Origin: Elgaria multicarinata webbii
Lineage: Eukaryota > Chordata > Lepidosauria > Squamata > Anguidae
Direction of reading: 5' to 3'
Assembly (NCBI RefSeq): GCF_023053635.1
Contig: NC_086173.1
Coordinates: 144,555,197 to 144,619,196, forward strand
DNA: 64,000 nucleotides
Below are positions 25,901 through 34,162 of this stretch, one piece after another (positions within the stretch are counted from its first letter, which is position 1; each line of letters opens with the position of its first letter). The position numbers and the translations under genes were made by a program. Under the pieces are notes generated by a model, which did not search any database, was not told the origin of the DNA, and saw only the letters and a program-made list of their open reading frames with translations.

Positions 25901-27646
25901 GTGGGGAAGTGGCCACGTGGATGACTCTTGTCGCAAGTTCACTTTCAAGTAAGTTCTTAGGCATTAGCAGGACCAATCACAATATGGGACACAAAGAGGG
26001 CAGATTTTAATTCCATAGCTTGCTTGTTTCAGTTTTTATGCGGAGTTCACTTGCCAGAATTGGAGCTTTTCTACACAAGACACGTGTGTCGTGCGCTCAT
26101 CATTCCCCTACTCACAGCTGTTTACAGGATTTTAGGCTACAACATGAGCCTCCAGTTTTGCTTCTATTTGCAAACAGCACTTTCTGCAAGCAGGGAAAAC
26201 AGGGAATTATTATTTTTTAGAGCAGGGAAAATGGGGAATTATTTCTGATGGCGAAAAAAAGCACGATTTCCTCTTGTGTCTTTGCACTGCTCCATTACAC
26301 CACAGTGCTACCTAGTGGTTATGTAGCAGAAAACAGGAAAGGAAACAATCCCCCGTGTAGTGCTGAGATCTCAGTACTGCAACAAAACCGAAAGTAGATG
26401 CAAGTGTCTGTCTATCCCGTGCTACATCGTTACAGGTTTTGTTTTCTTTGTTTGAGAGGTTGAGCTGTCTGTAGGGGACATGGATGTCCCCTACATGGTG
26501 GAATGTCACTAGCCAATTTCATTACAAAAGAGACCATGGGAGTGTAAATACTTTAACACATGTAAACACTTAATAGATTGGAAATCAGTTTGGCACAGGT
26601 TGGCCCCAGTTGGAATGAATGGGAACTGAGCTGTACCATGCTCTTGAGCAGCTGAAGGTAGCTCAGGATCTACTGACAGATCTCTGGTTGATTTGAAGTA
26701 GATCAGCAAGGTTTTCCAACTCCTAGTGGTTTAAACATAGCAAAAGCCTTCCCCCCACCCCTCCTAAACTAGGCTACTAAAATCAATATTTTTTTTCAGG
26801 GAATAGGGGTAGATTTCTACATGAAAGATTTTCTGTACAACAAAATGCTGGACTAAGTCTATATTCAGAGGGACCCTTTTCTGCAGCTCTATGAGTGTGT
26901 TTCTGAGCCATTACTTTGCACCTAAGGGTTCTGGTGAAAAACAACATAGATTCCATAAGCCTAAAATTCATCCACCCTTGCTTTAGATTATAAATATTCC
27001 ACACTTATTCTCAGATAGCTGTACCTGTTTGTCCCTGGTGTTCATTTAAGAAATATTCTGCAGCGCAACAATATTTCACTTCCTCCTTTTGCAGATACGA
27101 TGAGTTTTACTTCCTTACCCATCCTGCTCTGTTCATTAATGCTCACTTCCCAGAAGACGAGAAGTGGCAGCTTCTGAAACCGACGCTGACGCTGCAGCAG
27201 TATGAACGTAATGTGAAGTGTGCGTCTGCTTTTTATTCATCAGGGCTTGTTGCAACATCTGAAGAAACATCAGTCATTGAAACAGGTAAAGTCAGTAAGA
27301 AGCATTTATCCTGTTCCCTTTTTCTAACACAGTTGCACTGATAGTAACTCTCATGTTTTCAAGAGGGTCATGAGGAGAAAATGATGGCATCTAGAAACAC
27401 CCCCCCCCACACACCTGCAAATTTCCAAGAATGAGATGTAAAAGCCTTGTCTGGAAGCACCTTTAGAGCAGCAAGCATTTGTCCCGTTCCCTTTTACTAA
27501 CACAGTTGCATTGACAATAACTCTTACATTTTTCAAGAGAGGTAAAGATTCATTCATTCATTTATTACATTTGCTTACCACTCAATAGCCAAAGATCTCT
27601 GGATGCGTTGGCAAAGATTAAAAACCTTAAAAATACAATACTGCAC

Positions 27647-27705
<59 letters not shown>

Positions 27706-30700
27706 GCCATTTACATGGAAACTTATAAACAGACAGCATGCATACGCACATCTATATACAATTTTAACAATCAACAATAAGAAATCCCACGAGCCGATTA
27801 AAAACCTTATCAGAGCAGAGGAAAAGAGAACCATGTTGGTGCCAGGCAGGCCTTGCTGAGGAGATGGTTCCATAAATGGGGGGCCACCACCAAGATGGTG
27901 CTCTTATTTCTTTTTCTAGTGCAAGCAAGGATCTTTCCATTCTTTTCTGCTTTATGGATTTTCTGCATTAAGGAAAAAGATGGAAAAGGTTTAAAGAAAA
28001 ACACAGGCGGGATCATGAGTAGAAAATGATGATGACTGGAAACACACACACACACACACACACCTGGCCCCCGTCTTTATGGCGGCGCTTTGGCGCCACG
28101 AGATACCTTGCTCCCGCACTTGCATTCCTTCCTCGCATCTGCACGGGAAAGAAGGCAAGTGTGGATTTTCCAGCGCTGCACCTCTGGAAAACTAAAAAAA
28201 AAAAAATTAAAACGGGGCAGGGGAGGAGAGCAACAGGGCCATTCCTCCCCCCCCCCGTTTTTTAATTTTTTTATAATCTGTATCTGCGGAGCTCAGTAGA
28301 TACAAATAATACAAATAAAAACAGTGCGGAGGTAAAGAATGAGGCAGCCAGAGGAGGACGTGAGAGGGACTGGGCGAACCATGTCTCCTCCCTCTGGCTG
28401 CCTGTTCCTCCCCACCCACCCCCATTTCTTTTTATTTTTATTACCGTATTTCTTCGATTGTAAGGCGCACACTAATTTCAGTACCACCAACAGAAAAAAA
28501 GCTTTGATTCTAAGAAATAATAATCGCACCCGCGATTCTAAGACACACCCCGTTTTTAGAGATGTTTATATGGGGGGGGAAGTGTGTCTTAGAATTGAAG
28601 AAATACGGTATCTGTATCTGTGGAGCTCCGCAGATATAGATAATATTTTTTGGGGGGTGGAATTGGGTAGGAACGGCCCATTCCTCTCCTCCCCCTCCCC
28701 CTCCCATTTTTGTTTTACTTTTCCAGAAGCGACCAATCGGGGGGCCATAGGCTCCGCTGCCAAAAAAGTTGGGTTAAGTGCCAGGGTTTGCCCCTGGATG
28801 GCTTCACAATGGCGGCTGTGTCAAATAATAATAATATAATATAATATAATATAATATAATATAATATAATATAACAATTTTTTTCTTACCCGCCTCTCCA
28901 TTTGATCGAGGCGGGGAACAACAGTAAATATAAAATCCATAAAACTGAATTTTATATTTACTGTATGTAGATGACGTGCCACTACTGTGAAGCTACCCCA
29001 GGGCAAACCCTTCGTGTAGACATGCCCCTGTAAACATCCATGAACCCCTCCCAAACCATTTTTACACTTTTGGGGTGGGCATGGGAGATCATGTATAAAC
29101 ATACTTGGGTCAAGCTGAAAGCCTGCTCTTTCAAGTAGCTACAACACAAGTTCCTTTGCAACTCTTTCTTGAGGATGCTGGGGAGAAGTTAATCAACCTA
29201 CAGACATCAAGCAGGAGGGGTTGGTGACCCCAGAAAGTGCTGCTTCTGACGGCTCTGCTGTTGCCTCAGGTTGTCTGGCAAGGGAGGAGCAGAGCAAGGG
29301 GCTAACGGGCAAATGCTGGTGGAGGACGCTGCAGAGGGCCGAGTGTGAAGTGACACACAGAGCAGGCAGCTGCATTCGATAGTTAAAGCCCACATGGGCA
29401 GATACTCTTGTTAGGGTCAAGGAGAGATCCCTAGACAACCTCTTTGGGTCTTCTCCCAGGGTTTCCGTGGGGAGGGAATGACTGTTACACAAATATTAAG
29501 TCTGCAATGTAGATAGATGCTCCATGCATGAGTCTAACTCAGTGGGAGTTCTGCTGCAAGTAGGCAGAGTGGGACACATTTCAGAAAACTGTAACATTAC
29601 AATAAATCTAATATAAAGCCCATTGTTTTTTTCCTAGTGTAGCCATGCCCAAGTTCTTATAGGGGAGGATTACCTGCCTTCAGTCCCTCCACCTGCCTCT
29701 CCCAATCTGGGGCTCTCCAGATGTGTTGGACTGCGATTCCAACATGTGTTGGCTGGGCGAGTGGGAGTTGTAGTCCAACACATCAGCCTAGGGAAGGCTG
29801 CCCTACACCTACATCATCATGGCCACAGATGGTACCCCTCTGCTCACCCACTAGATGCCTCTGTTCCCTGTAGCGAGACTGACCGGTTCCTCTCTAGGAG
29901 AACTTGATTTATGTGCCAGGTGGAGTAGTAGTGGGAGGCAGTCAGCTTTCACAGGCCCAGGAACACTTGGAGTAAGCTCAGGGTAACTTCCTGTGACATC
30001 TTTCTCTGTAGCACTAGGTACAGACAATTATGAGCTCCATCACACCTACTTTTTAATCCGGTTTTTATCCACGGTTTCCCCCTCCATTTCCTTAATAATA
30101 ATAATACATTTATTTCTTACCCGCCTCTCCATTTTGATTGAGGTGTGGAAAGTCAACCCCTTGCATGTCCAGGGACTGGTCTATCTATCCTCGTTTTAAC
30201 AAAGTATATAAAACTTAGGAGAAAGGGCAAGGGGGAGAGAAAACACACAATGCTTTCCCTAGGAGCCTTATAAACCGAGTTGGAGGACCGAAAGTACGAT
30301 TGACCAACTCAGCGAACTATAAGGGAGGAGGACCGAGTGTGCACTGCCTCACTCCATTTCTAAAAAAACAAGTCTTTAACTGCGAAGCTTCGCAAGGTGA
30401 ACCACCTCCACCCCTGTCTCGGTGCATTTTCCACATTTCTCTAAAGGGGAAAATGTACCCCTGGCCAAGCCTACTCAGGTGAAAGAACATAGAGTTAAAT
30501 GGGACCTCTCTCCCTCCCCCTTCACGGTTGAGCAGAGAACTGCCCCACCCTCTTTTGTTAGCGAGGCCACCCTTAGACACACACGCCCCCAACAAAGATA
30601 GAACGCAATGGCAGCAATATACGGGAGGGAGGAGGGGAAAAAACCGACTTTCCCCGCTCCGAAAAGTTACGAAACACGGAAAGGAAGAGGCGAAATGAGT

Positions 30701-31801
30701 GCCGGACAGGGACAACGTCATGTGAGTACCGGGCTGCAAAACCGCATACCAGGCATGGCAAGTGTGCGATAAATCACTGATGCGAGGGAGCTCCAGGAGG
30801 CAGCAGGGCTTCCCCTGGCCTGGCTTAACAAACTCTGCTCCTTAAATACATTCCCTTATGGGTGCTATTAACTAGACCTTTATTTTTGATTCACAGAAAA
30901 TGGCAAAGCCACCGTTTTGATTGAGAGCCGTTCTCCAACACTCTTCATGGCTGACCTTAATCAAGTAAAAGACTACTGTTTAATAAAACTGCTGAGGAAT
31001 GGGATGATGTTGGAAGTGTATCCTCCACAGACGGGAACTCATCGTTTGGTTATCTACGCCAGACTGGCCAAGGACACGAAGGACGAATACAATCATGTGT
31101 TAGAATACATCCTGAAGTGTAGTTCTGTGGACAAAAGCATCTGCTTGCCCAAAGCACTCATCCAGCCTGTGGGGCCCAGCTGGCTGTCTGAGGAGAAGGG
31201 GATCCTGGAGGCCTTGCCCCACGGCCCCGTTATCCACACTGACGATGGCCGCTGCACGGTCACTTTCACGCAGAGTCAATATCTGGATTTCTTCGCCACC
31301 CTGGATATCGACTCCAGCAGTGTGACGGAAGCGATGAGGAGGCGTCACATCTGGAAAACCTGCCGAGGCAGCCAGGTGGAGTTGAAGATTCACCTCCCCC
31401 ATGCAGGAGAGTTTGCGCTTCACATCTGGGCAAAGAAAACGTCCGATCCGGGAAGCCATCACTGCGCCCTCAGCTACCTCCTCTCCTGTCCAAACAAGAG
31501 CGTGAAGTGGCCGGTTTTCCCCGTGTGTTATGACAACTGGCAAGAAGGCTGTGAGCTCGTTGCACCTCTTGCTGGCATACTGCCTGCCAACCGTGAGGTG
31601 CAATTTAAGCTCAAGATACCTGGTATAGCTAAGGTAACTGTTGAATGCGGAAAGACTCACGAACTGACTCTCAGTAGAGATGGCTTCTGGGAAGGGACCT
31701 GTAACACCTTGCATGGCGCAAAGGTACAAGTCAGAATATTCAAAATTGCCAATGATAATACCTACTGGAGTTTCTTGGAATACAAAGTGGAAAAGCAATA
31801 G
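3614..31801 (+). CDS. KY-like: KY-like gene (kyphoscoliosis peptidase family), 14 coding exons, 5' end not found
   Basis: The conceptual exons give about 678 residues resembling vertebrate KY, a muscle Z-disc-associated transglutaminase-like protein that binds filamin C and is needed for muscle growth. As recalled, human KY is about 561 aa and has matching blocks: a TVEVHPR linker, AYPWD, RAIWIW, a Cys-containing GYA(N/G)LFE(Q/R)MC block, DHAWNAVYL and DSTWGSG. Order here: repeated linker exons, catalytic core (exons at 17427-25948), then a long beta-rich C-terminal region in the last exon. Candidate catalytic residues are Cys (22705-22707), His (25848-25850) and Asp (25893-25895), all present. 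All introns are GT/AG and phases agree throughout. The first visible exon needs one base from an unseen upstream exon. Divergence in the core suggests a KY paralog rather than certain KY orthology. Whether every linker exon is used is unproven. Confidence 0.9.
3686..3712. repeat. (TG)n microsatellite
   Basis: TG dinucleotide run just downstream of linker exon A. A related TG-rich run follows exon A in units 1 and 2. Confidence 0.85.
3956..3997 (+). CDS. KY-like: KY-like linker exon B, old copy
   Basis: A 42-nt symmetric exon (phase 1-1) after tgttacag and before gtaagg. It encodes ENLVFPKQTGQDNQ with the split codon from the previous exon. It is paralogous to 6775-6816 and 9539-9580, which encode GIHVLPKQTGQDNQ. 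No partner of exon C was found in this older unit; a CR1 tip interrupts the homology at about 4141. Confidence 0.65.
4141..4262 (-). mobile_element. CR1 LINE 3' tip
   Basis: Contains the CR1-type tail (agagttggaaggggcct ... gagtccaaccccctgct) seen at 18939, 20208, 47690 and 59396. Confidence 0.75.
4268..4385. mobile_element. MITE of the acaactcccat family
   Basis: Short palindromic repeat (ctacaactcccat ... catctggaggcc), also near 7562, 22027, 29705, 40560, 44455, 49215 and 56480. The stretch 4386-5327 shows no gene; parts near 4725-5250 carry gtgtgaaccc-type inverted ends. Confidence 0.5.
5555..5665 (-). mobile_element. CR1 3' UTR fragment
   Basis: Matches the reverse complement of the CR1 3' region at 18810-18920 and is duplicated at about 8332-8430. 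Confidence 0.6.
6399..6470 (+). CDS. KY-like: KY-like linker exon A, unit 1
   Basis: A 72-nt symmetric exon after ctccag and before gtaggt. It reads EHVTVEIHPRQKTPQIKKK followed by FSFGK, close to the KY linker (TVEVHPR...KKFSLAK as recalled). Its sequence is identical to 9163-9234 in the next tandem unit. Confidence 0.8.
6775..6816 (+). CDS. KY-like: KY-like linker exon B, unit 1
   Basis: A 42-nt symmetric exon after ttccag and before gtaagg, encoding GIHVLPKQTGQDNQ. It is identical to the copy at 9539-9580. It ends one base into a codon, so it can join exon A or exon C without a frame change. Confidence 0.75.
6853..7169. mobile_element. hAT-type foldback MITE, unit 1
   Basis: A 317-bp element made of two inverted halves. 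Its ends read TAGGGTGA and TCACCTTA, and it is flanked by 8-bp repeats GGCAAGAG/GGCAAGGG. The 8-bp target duplication points to the hAT superfamily. The old duplicate near 4020-4030 shows the empty site. Confidence 0.8.
7719..7775 (+). CDS. KY-like: KY-like linker exon C, unit 1
   Basis: A 57-nt symmetric exon after ccgcag and before gtaaat. In the frame set by exon B it reads GFQGDGGQGSTLPGGRDLY. The LPGGRDLY end aligns with QPGGKDAH just before AYPWD in human KY as recalled. It is identical to 10486-10542. It can splice to another exon A or to the AYPWD exon at 17427. Confidence 0.75.
9163..9234 (+). CDS. KY-like: KY-like linker exon A, unit 2
   Basis: Tandem duplicate of 6399-6470, 2764 bp downstream, with the same splice sites and sequence. 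Confidence 0.8.
9539..9580 (+). CDS. KY-like: KY-like linker exon B, unit 2
   Basis: Tandem duplicate of 6775-6816, 2764 bp downstream, with the same splice sites and sequence. Confidence 0.75.
9617..9936. mobile_element. hAT-type foldback MITE, unit 2
   Basis: Duplicate of 6853-7169 carried by the tandem duplication; 320 bp because of a 3-bp indel. Confidence 0.8.
10486..10542 (+). CDS. KY-like: KY-like linker exon C, unit 2
   Basis: Tandem duplicate of 7719-7775, 2767 bp downstream. It ends with one base that completes the Ala codon of the exon at 17427, giving DLY-AYPWD. Confidence 0.8.
11428..11725. mobile_element. Unclassified nonautonomous element
   Basis: Reverse-complement relative of 18121-18395 (for example cttccgccccttctggc and the cgagcgtttta block). 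The rest of 10858-11427 shows nothing recognisable. Confidence 0.5.
11859..12273 (-). repeat. Copia 3' LTR
   Basis: A 415-bp terminal repeat that looks identical to 16414-16828, abutted by the ATTTA target duplication. Confidence 0.95.
12274..12284 (-). other. Copia polypurine tract
   Basis: Plus-strand GTCCTCCTCTT reads as a purine-rich run (AAGAGGAGGAC) on the element's strand, touching the 3' LTR, where plus-strand priming is expected. Confidence 0.75.
12306..16293 (-). mobile_element. Copia gag-pol coding region
   Basis: Parts in sense order: Gag with a CCHC zinc knuckle (about 15470-15510); aspartic protease motif DSGAS (about 15340); integrase with HHCC zinc domain and catalytic core (about 14500-14960); reverse transcriptase with YVDD (about 13245); RNase H (about 12400-12850). 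Copia elements normally make one Gag-Pol polyprotein. The region carries about one interruption. Confidence 0.93.
16398..16411 (-). other. Copia primer-binding site, half-tRNA(iMet) type
   Basis: Plus-strand CTGGGCCCATAACC equals the anticodon arm of vertebrate initiator methionine tRNA, so the element's sense strand would pair with that tRNA internally. It lies two bases from the 5' LTR. Drosophila copia is known to prime from a cleaved 5' half of tRNA-iMet. Confidence 0.8.
16414..16828 (-). repeat. Copia 5' LTR
   Basis: A 415-bp terminal repeat that looks identical to 11859-12273. It begins and ends TG/CA, and its minus strand carries AATAAA. Confidence 0.95.
16930..17130. repeat. Unclassified GC-rich repeat
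   Basis: Blocks such as aaaaagtcggggtaagtaccc and ctggggctttgcccctgg recur near 28745, 33540 and 38080, suggesting a nonautonomous DNA-transposon family. Confidence 0.4.
17188..17325. mobile_element. MITE with ggccagatctacac ends
   Basis: Inverted ends ggccagatctacacca and gtgtagatcctgcccttg; a second copy lies at 46370-46485. Confidence 0.65.
17427..17509 (+). CDS. KY-like: KY-like exon, AYPWD block
   Basis: An 83-nt exon after tttctag and before gtaagt. It reads (A)YPWDKSSLKSLPIDLKQF and continues KELDAYASK, closely matching the KY block AYPWDRSSLKS. It ends at phase 0. Confidence 0.92.
17664..18930 (+). mobile_element. CR1 LINE, 3' part of ORF2 plus 3' UTR, truncated
   Basis: Translations include FADDTKLFKVV, KKANSMLGMIRKGIENK, KVQKRATK, LFSL-type and FFTQRIVKLWNSLPQ, typical of the CR1 reverse-transcriptase C-terminus. 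Most of the LINE is missing at the 5' side. The reading is broken by an insert (about 18112-18390) and a frame change before it near 17855-17865. After the ORF comes the standard CR1 3' UTR. Confidence 0.9.
18112..18395. mobile_element. Nonautonomous element inside the CR1
   Basis: It separates the CR1 segments MVQPH and EYCVQS. The ends read aaagcctcatc and, inverted, aaagctccatc. Related to 11428-11725. Confidence 0.6.
18935..19140 (-). mobile_element. CR1 LINE 3' tip
   Basis: The familiar CR1 tail in reverse orientation, longer than at 4141, reaching the actgctctaacagtcag block. Confidence 0.8.
19326..19645. mobile_element. hAT-type foldback MITE
   Basis: Same family as 6853-7169. It is flanked by a perfect 8-bp target duplication GTACCTCT (19318-19325 and 19646-19653). 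Confidence 0.85.
19815..19890. mobile_element. MITE of the agaagtaagtccca family
   Basis: Pattern gcaatcctag ... ctcagaagtaagtcccac ... cttgctcccaggta. Copies recur near 20345-20470, 44633, 46573, 47290, 47880, 48090, 57480, 62810 and 62970. Confidence 0.6.
19890..20170 (-). mobile_element. LINE 3' end, L2-like
   Basis: Starts with a (TTA/TTTA) tail, then tatagcaccatcagtgtacatggtgctg and a decayed coding end. A shorter copy of this tail lies at 23275-23312. Confidence 0.55.
20208..20316 (+). mobile_element. CR1 LINE 3' tip
   Basis: Ends in ccttccaactctactattctatgattctatga, the forward CR1 terminus. Confidence 0.75.
20509..20690. mobile_element. hAT-type MITE, single-half form
   Basis: About 180 bp with the same ends (agggtgacca ... 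tggtcactct) but only one half of the palindrome. The flanks are not a clear 8-bp repeat. Confidence 0.65.
20776..20884 (+). CDS. KY-like: KY-like exon, RAIWIW block
   Basis: A 109-nt exon after atacag and before gtaagg. It includes LEKLRAIWIWTCYHI, the conserved helix ahead of the catalytic Cys in KY and other transglutaminase-like proteins. Confidence 0.92.
21050..21540. repeat. GC-rich repeat with gagcgagtgggg minisatellite
   Basis: Contains inverted blocks around gcgtcctggct and a run of imperfect gtgagcgagc repeats (21360-21495). The ggcggctgcctagagcgcc opening resembles parts of 62440-62690. Open frames here are compositional. Confidence 0.45.
22625..22742 (+). CDS. KY-like: KY-like exon with candidate catalytic cysteine
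   Basis: A 118-nt exon after ttccag and before gtacaa. It contains SRKSVCGGYANLFEQMC; the Cys at 22705-22707 is the expected nucleophile of the transglutaminase-like fold. The segment before it differs most from human KY. Confidence 0.92.
22870..23045. mobile_element. CR1 3' UTR fragment followed by L2 tail with (ATTT)n
   Basis: 22870-22960 matches the CR1 3' UTR; 22960-23045 is an (ATTT)n run and the L2 tail ataccgcccaatagccgaagc, minus orientation. Confidence 0.6.
23325..23850 (-). mobile_element. L2-type LINE 3' end
   Basis: The minus-strand translation at 23554-23847 includes FKALNSLGPGYL, RRAFSAVAPWLWNELP and FRRQLKTFLFSQ, the C-terminus of L2-clade ORF2, followed by the 3' UTR and TTTA tail. 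5'-truncated. Confidence 0.85.
24700..24870. mobile_element. MITE of the gcataggattgca family
   Basis: Inverted ends ggtgcaattgtatgcatg and ttttctgtccaaggatgcataggattgcacc. Related to 41570, 42230, 47130 and 57395. 24410-24540 also holds a doubled attaattagtagcttcctc block. Confidence 0.55.
24905..25395. mobile_element. GC-rich foldback element
   Basis: Ends gagggaatctacacgtcgtt and its inverse; the arms continue inward for over 150 bp through cggcggcaagg-type blocks. It sits in a KY-like intron. Same end motif as 32012-32370. Long open frames on both strands come from GC richness. Confidence 0.75.
25760..25948 (+). CDS. KY-like: KY-like exon with candidate catalytic His and Asp
   Basis: A 189-nt exon after tctcag and before gtaagt. 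It contains DHAWNAVYLDGRWHLLD followed by STWGSG. The His (25848-25850) and Asp (25893-25895) complete the expected triad. The first base joins AG of the previous exon to make Ser where human KY has Arg. Confidence 0.95.
26040..26420 (-). repeat. Interspersed repeat, unclassified
   Basis: Its reverse complement aligns with 35350-35400 plus 35823-36050 (actacac, cacaagaggaaat, ccctgctctaaaaaa, gtgagtagg blocks). Confidence 0.65.
27095..27285 (+). CDS. KY-like: KY-like exon, FYFLTHP block
   Basis: A 191-nt exon after ttgcag and before gtaaag. It contains YDEFYFLTHPALFI and EKWQLLKP, both conserved in KY. Confidence 0.93.
27545..27870 (-). mobile_element. Decayed L2-type LINE 3' end
   Basis: Opens with attcatttattacatttg and the accactcaatagccaaagatctctgg tail, split by an (ATA)n run, then degenerate coding end (ccacgagccgattaaaaacctt). 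Confidence 0.6.
27647..27704. repeat. (ATA)n microsatellite
   Basis: Perfect triplet run of 58 bp; it accounts for the poly-Ile frames on both strands. Confidence 0.95.
28444..28608. mobile_element. TA-flanked MITE
   Basis: Inverted ends ccgtatttcttcgattgtaag and cttagaattgaagaaatacgg flanked by TA, as in Tc1/mariner-type elements. A second copy lies at 41308-41475. Confidence 0.75.
28824..28925 (-). mobile_element. LINE tail with (ATAAT)n
   Basis: A pentamer run (28824-28874) followed by acccgcctctccatttgat, a LINE 3' tail also seen at 30094-30160. Confidence 0.55.
29100..30890. other. Intron interior with little recognisable content
   Basis: Contains an acaactcccat-family MITE (about 29705-29805), a LINE tail (about 30094-30160), and a CpG-containing stretch at 30230-30770 whose cgtcatgtgagta and ggaagaggcg words weakly recall the element at 18121. 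No further exon seen. Confidence 0.4.
30897..31801 (+). CDS. KY-like: KY-like terminal coding exon
   Basis: This 905-nt exon follows ttcacag and ends at a TAG stop. It begins ENGKATVLIESRSPTLFM and carries the KY C-terminal region, including LEVYPPQTGTH, QPVGPSWLSEE, HTDDGRC, LPHAGEFAL and GILPANREV. This region is distinctive of KY-type proteins; no stop or frame disruption interrupts it. Confidence 0.95.
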
Positions 31802-31894
31802 CTCAGAAATGAGCAGTTGGTAGAACCAGCTCCTGAATCAAGACTTCCGGACTAGCTACTGAGTTCTATGGGGAATGCAATTTCAGGTGCTCTA

Positions 31895-31910
31895 AATAAA
31901 CAAAAATAAA
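31895..31910 (+). terminator. KY-like polyadenylation signals
   Basis: Two AATAAA hexamers (31895-31900 and 31905-31910) lie about 95-110 nt after the stop codon. Confidence 0.6.
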
Positions 31911-32011
31911 AGAAATGAAAAATCTCTTCCCTTCTCTCTGAGTGCTTCCAAATTGGAGCTTTTATGGTCCAATCAGCCTCTCTTTATTCATAGGATTTTA
32001 CAGGGGTTCCA

Positions 32012-32370
32012 GGGGGGATTCTACACGTCGTACTGAGGGCGCCCCCAGTGCGACCCCAAAGCGATCGTGTAACTTGCCTGGCGAAGAGACGAGGAAGAGG
32101 CGTCCTTGCCGCCGCCGCCGCCACCCACCTCCCTCCTCGCCGGCCAGGGTCGGAGAGCTCGGCCGAAGAAGGCGGGGTGGAGAGCTCTCCACCCCGCCTT
32201 CTTCTGCCGAGCTCTCTGACCCGGCCGGCGAGGAGGGAGGTGGGTGGTGGCAGCGGCAAGGACGCCTCTTCCTCGTCTCTTCGCCAGGCAAGTTACACGA
32301 TCGCTTTGGGGTCGCACTGTGGGCGCATGGAAGCGCCCTCAGTACGACGTGTAGAATCCCCCCAGATGCC
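32012..32370. mobile_element. GC-rich foldback element
   Basis: Nearly perfect palindrome with arms of about 165 bp (ggggggattctacacgtcgt and inverse), centred near 32190 on gagagctctcc. It lies just downstream of the KY-like poly(A) signals. The open frames in it are compositional. Confidence 0.85.
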
Positions 32371-32389
32371 ACCATCTTCCATTTAAGAA

Positions 32390-32785
32390 CGTAAGAGGAG
32401 CCCTGCTGGATTACACCAAGGGTCCATCTAGTCCAGCATTCTGTTCACAGATGGTCAATCAGCTGCCTGGGAGAAACCCACAAGCAGGACATGAGCGCAA
32501 CAGCACCCTCCCACCCATGTTTCCCTGCAACTTCATGGAATGACCCCAAGTTCTAGTATTATGGGAGAGGGAGAAAAATGCCTTCCTATCCACTTCCTCC
32601 ACACAATGTATCATTTTTTACACCTCTATCATGTCTCCTTTTACTCACGCCTATTCTAAGCTAAACAGTTCCAGATGTTGTAGCCTTTCGTCATAGAGGA
32701 ATTGCTCCAGCCCCTTGATCATTTTAGTTGCCCTTTTCTGCACCTTTTTTTTTACAGTATCTTTTTTTAGGTGTAGTGATCCTTT
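32390..32785 (-). mobile_element. CR1 LINE 3' fragment
   Basis: Reverse complement of CR1 3' UTR followed by coding end (KKVQKRATKMIKGLEQ, YDERLQHLELFSLE). 5'-truncated. Confidence 0.75.
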
Positions 32786-33764
32786 GTAACCATCCTGTGT
32801 TCTTTCCACTGCTTCTTCATTATGTATTTCATTTTTATTTATTATTACTTTTATATCCCAGATTTTTCTGCTCTTGCACAATAAATCTGTTAAGGAGGGA
32901 AAGACATTTACACCTCCCAATGCCCATGCCAACATCACATGTGGCCCTTGAGACTGAAAAGGTTGTGCAATCCTGGTGCAGATTAACAGATAAATCCTGT
33001 GCTTAAAGAAATGGTTCAGAATCTATTGATTGCTGCTTGGATTTTTGTTGCCAGGAAATGGAGAAGTAATGCTGTCTTCACTTTTAAAGACTAGTTGTGT
33101 AAAGTTTGGAAGCTTGTGAAGACTAAATTAGCAGAGTATGTCCTTATAAGAGATGGTAGACAAAAGACTGCATATTTTTCTAATGTTTGGAACCTTTTTA
33201 TTGAGTTCATGAAGGCTAAATACAACTCAAACAAGTTTTTCCTTTCAGTAATTCAGTTAAGATGTAAAATTTGTACCCTGGGTTATATCATCTGCATTCC
33301 CTTTTTAAAACTTTGTGGTTTAGGTCTATGAAACTCCTTGCCATAATTTTTAACAAAGTTCAAAAATTAGACTTCACACATAGGGAATGCTGCTTCAATT
33401 TAAAAAGCGATTTCTTCCCGGTCAAGGTGCTCAAGAAAGTGGTGCCTGATCAAATCCAGAGGTTGTCTTGACAGGGGAAAACCCTGGGGTGGCCCCAGGT
33501 CATTTATGTGATGCAGCAGTCATTACAGAGCCAACCCGGGGGACTTACCCCAACTTTTCCCTCTTTCAGGGAGGCGATGATGTCATCAGCCGTCTGGCGC
33601 CTTGCTCTGGGGTTGCTTTGGAGGCGTGTCCAGCCAATGGCGACCCCTGATTGGTCACCATCGCTGCACAAGGAGGAGGAGGTGGGCCAGCAAGCCAAAT
33701 GGCCGCTGGAATGTCTCCACGCTTCTCCAGCATGGGCAGAAGGACGCCACACTGGAGAAGCGTG

Positions 33765-34120
33765 TCAATCCAGTTCAATTGGGGTTTAGGCCTGGGTTGG
33801 GCATGAAAATTGCCTTGGTCACCTCATGAGGTGGAGAGAGACGGAGGGGGCGCAGCCCTGTTAATTCTCCTCGACCTCTCAGTGACTTGCAATACCATCG
33901 GCCATGGTAGCCTTCTGAGGAGGTTGTCTTCAAAAGCATATTATTACGCAATTGTATTTTTGTCCTGGGAACTGTCCAGAGGGCTTCGACTATTTGGCAT
34001 AATAAAATGTGATAAATAAAAATTATGAACTGGATGAGGGCCAACAAATTGAAGGTCAATCCAGGCAAGATGGGTGGTTAGTGGGTGGTTCCTCTCTCTG
34101 GGTGAGCGGTGTTATTTCCA
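33765..34120 (+). mobile_element. L2-type LINE fragments
   Basis: Translations include GFRPGLGMKIALV and ALLILLDLSVTCNTIGHGSLL, a decayed L2 reverse-transcriptase core, then an L2-like 3' tail (33936-34020) and a second RT scrap (WMRANKLKVNPGK). 33540-33760 holds the unclassified GC-rich repeat noted at 16930; 32786-33539 shows nothing clear. Confidence 0.6.
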
Positions 34121-34162
34121 CTTGTTATGGAAAACACTGTACTCCTCCTAAAGTTTGGTGAC

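Noticed and set aside
27565-27873. Poly-Ile ORFs on both strands
   Set aside because: Products of the (ATA)n microsatellite.
31100-31798. 232-aa minus-strand ORF
   Set aside because: Antisense shadow of the KY-like terminal exon with no recognisable domain.
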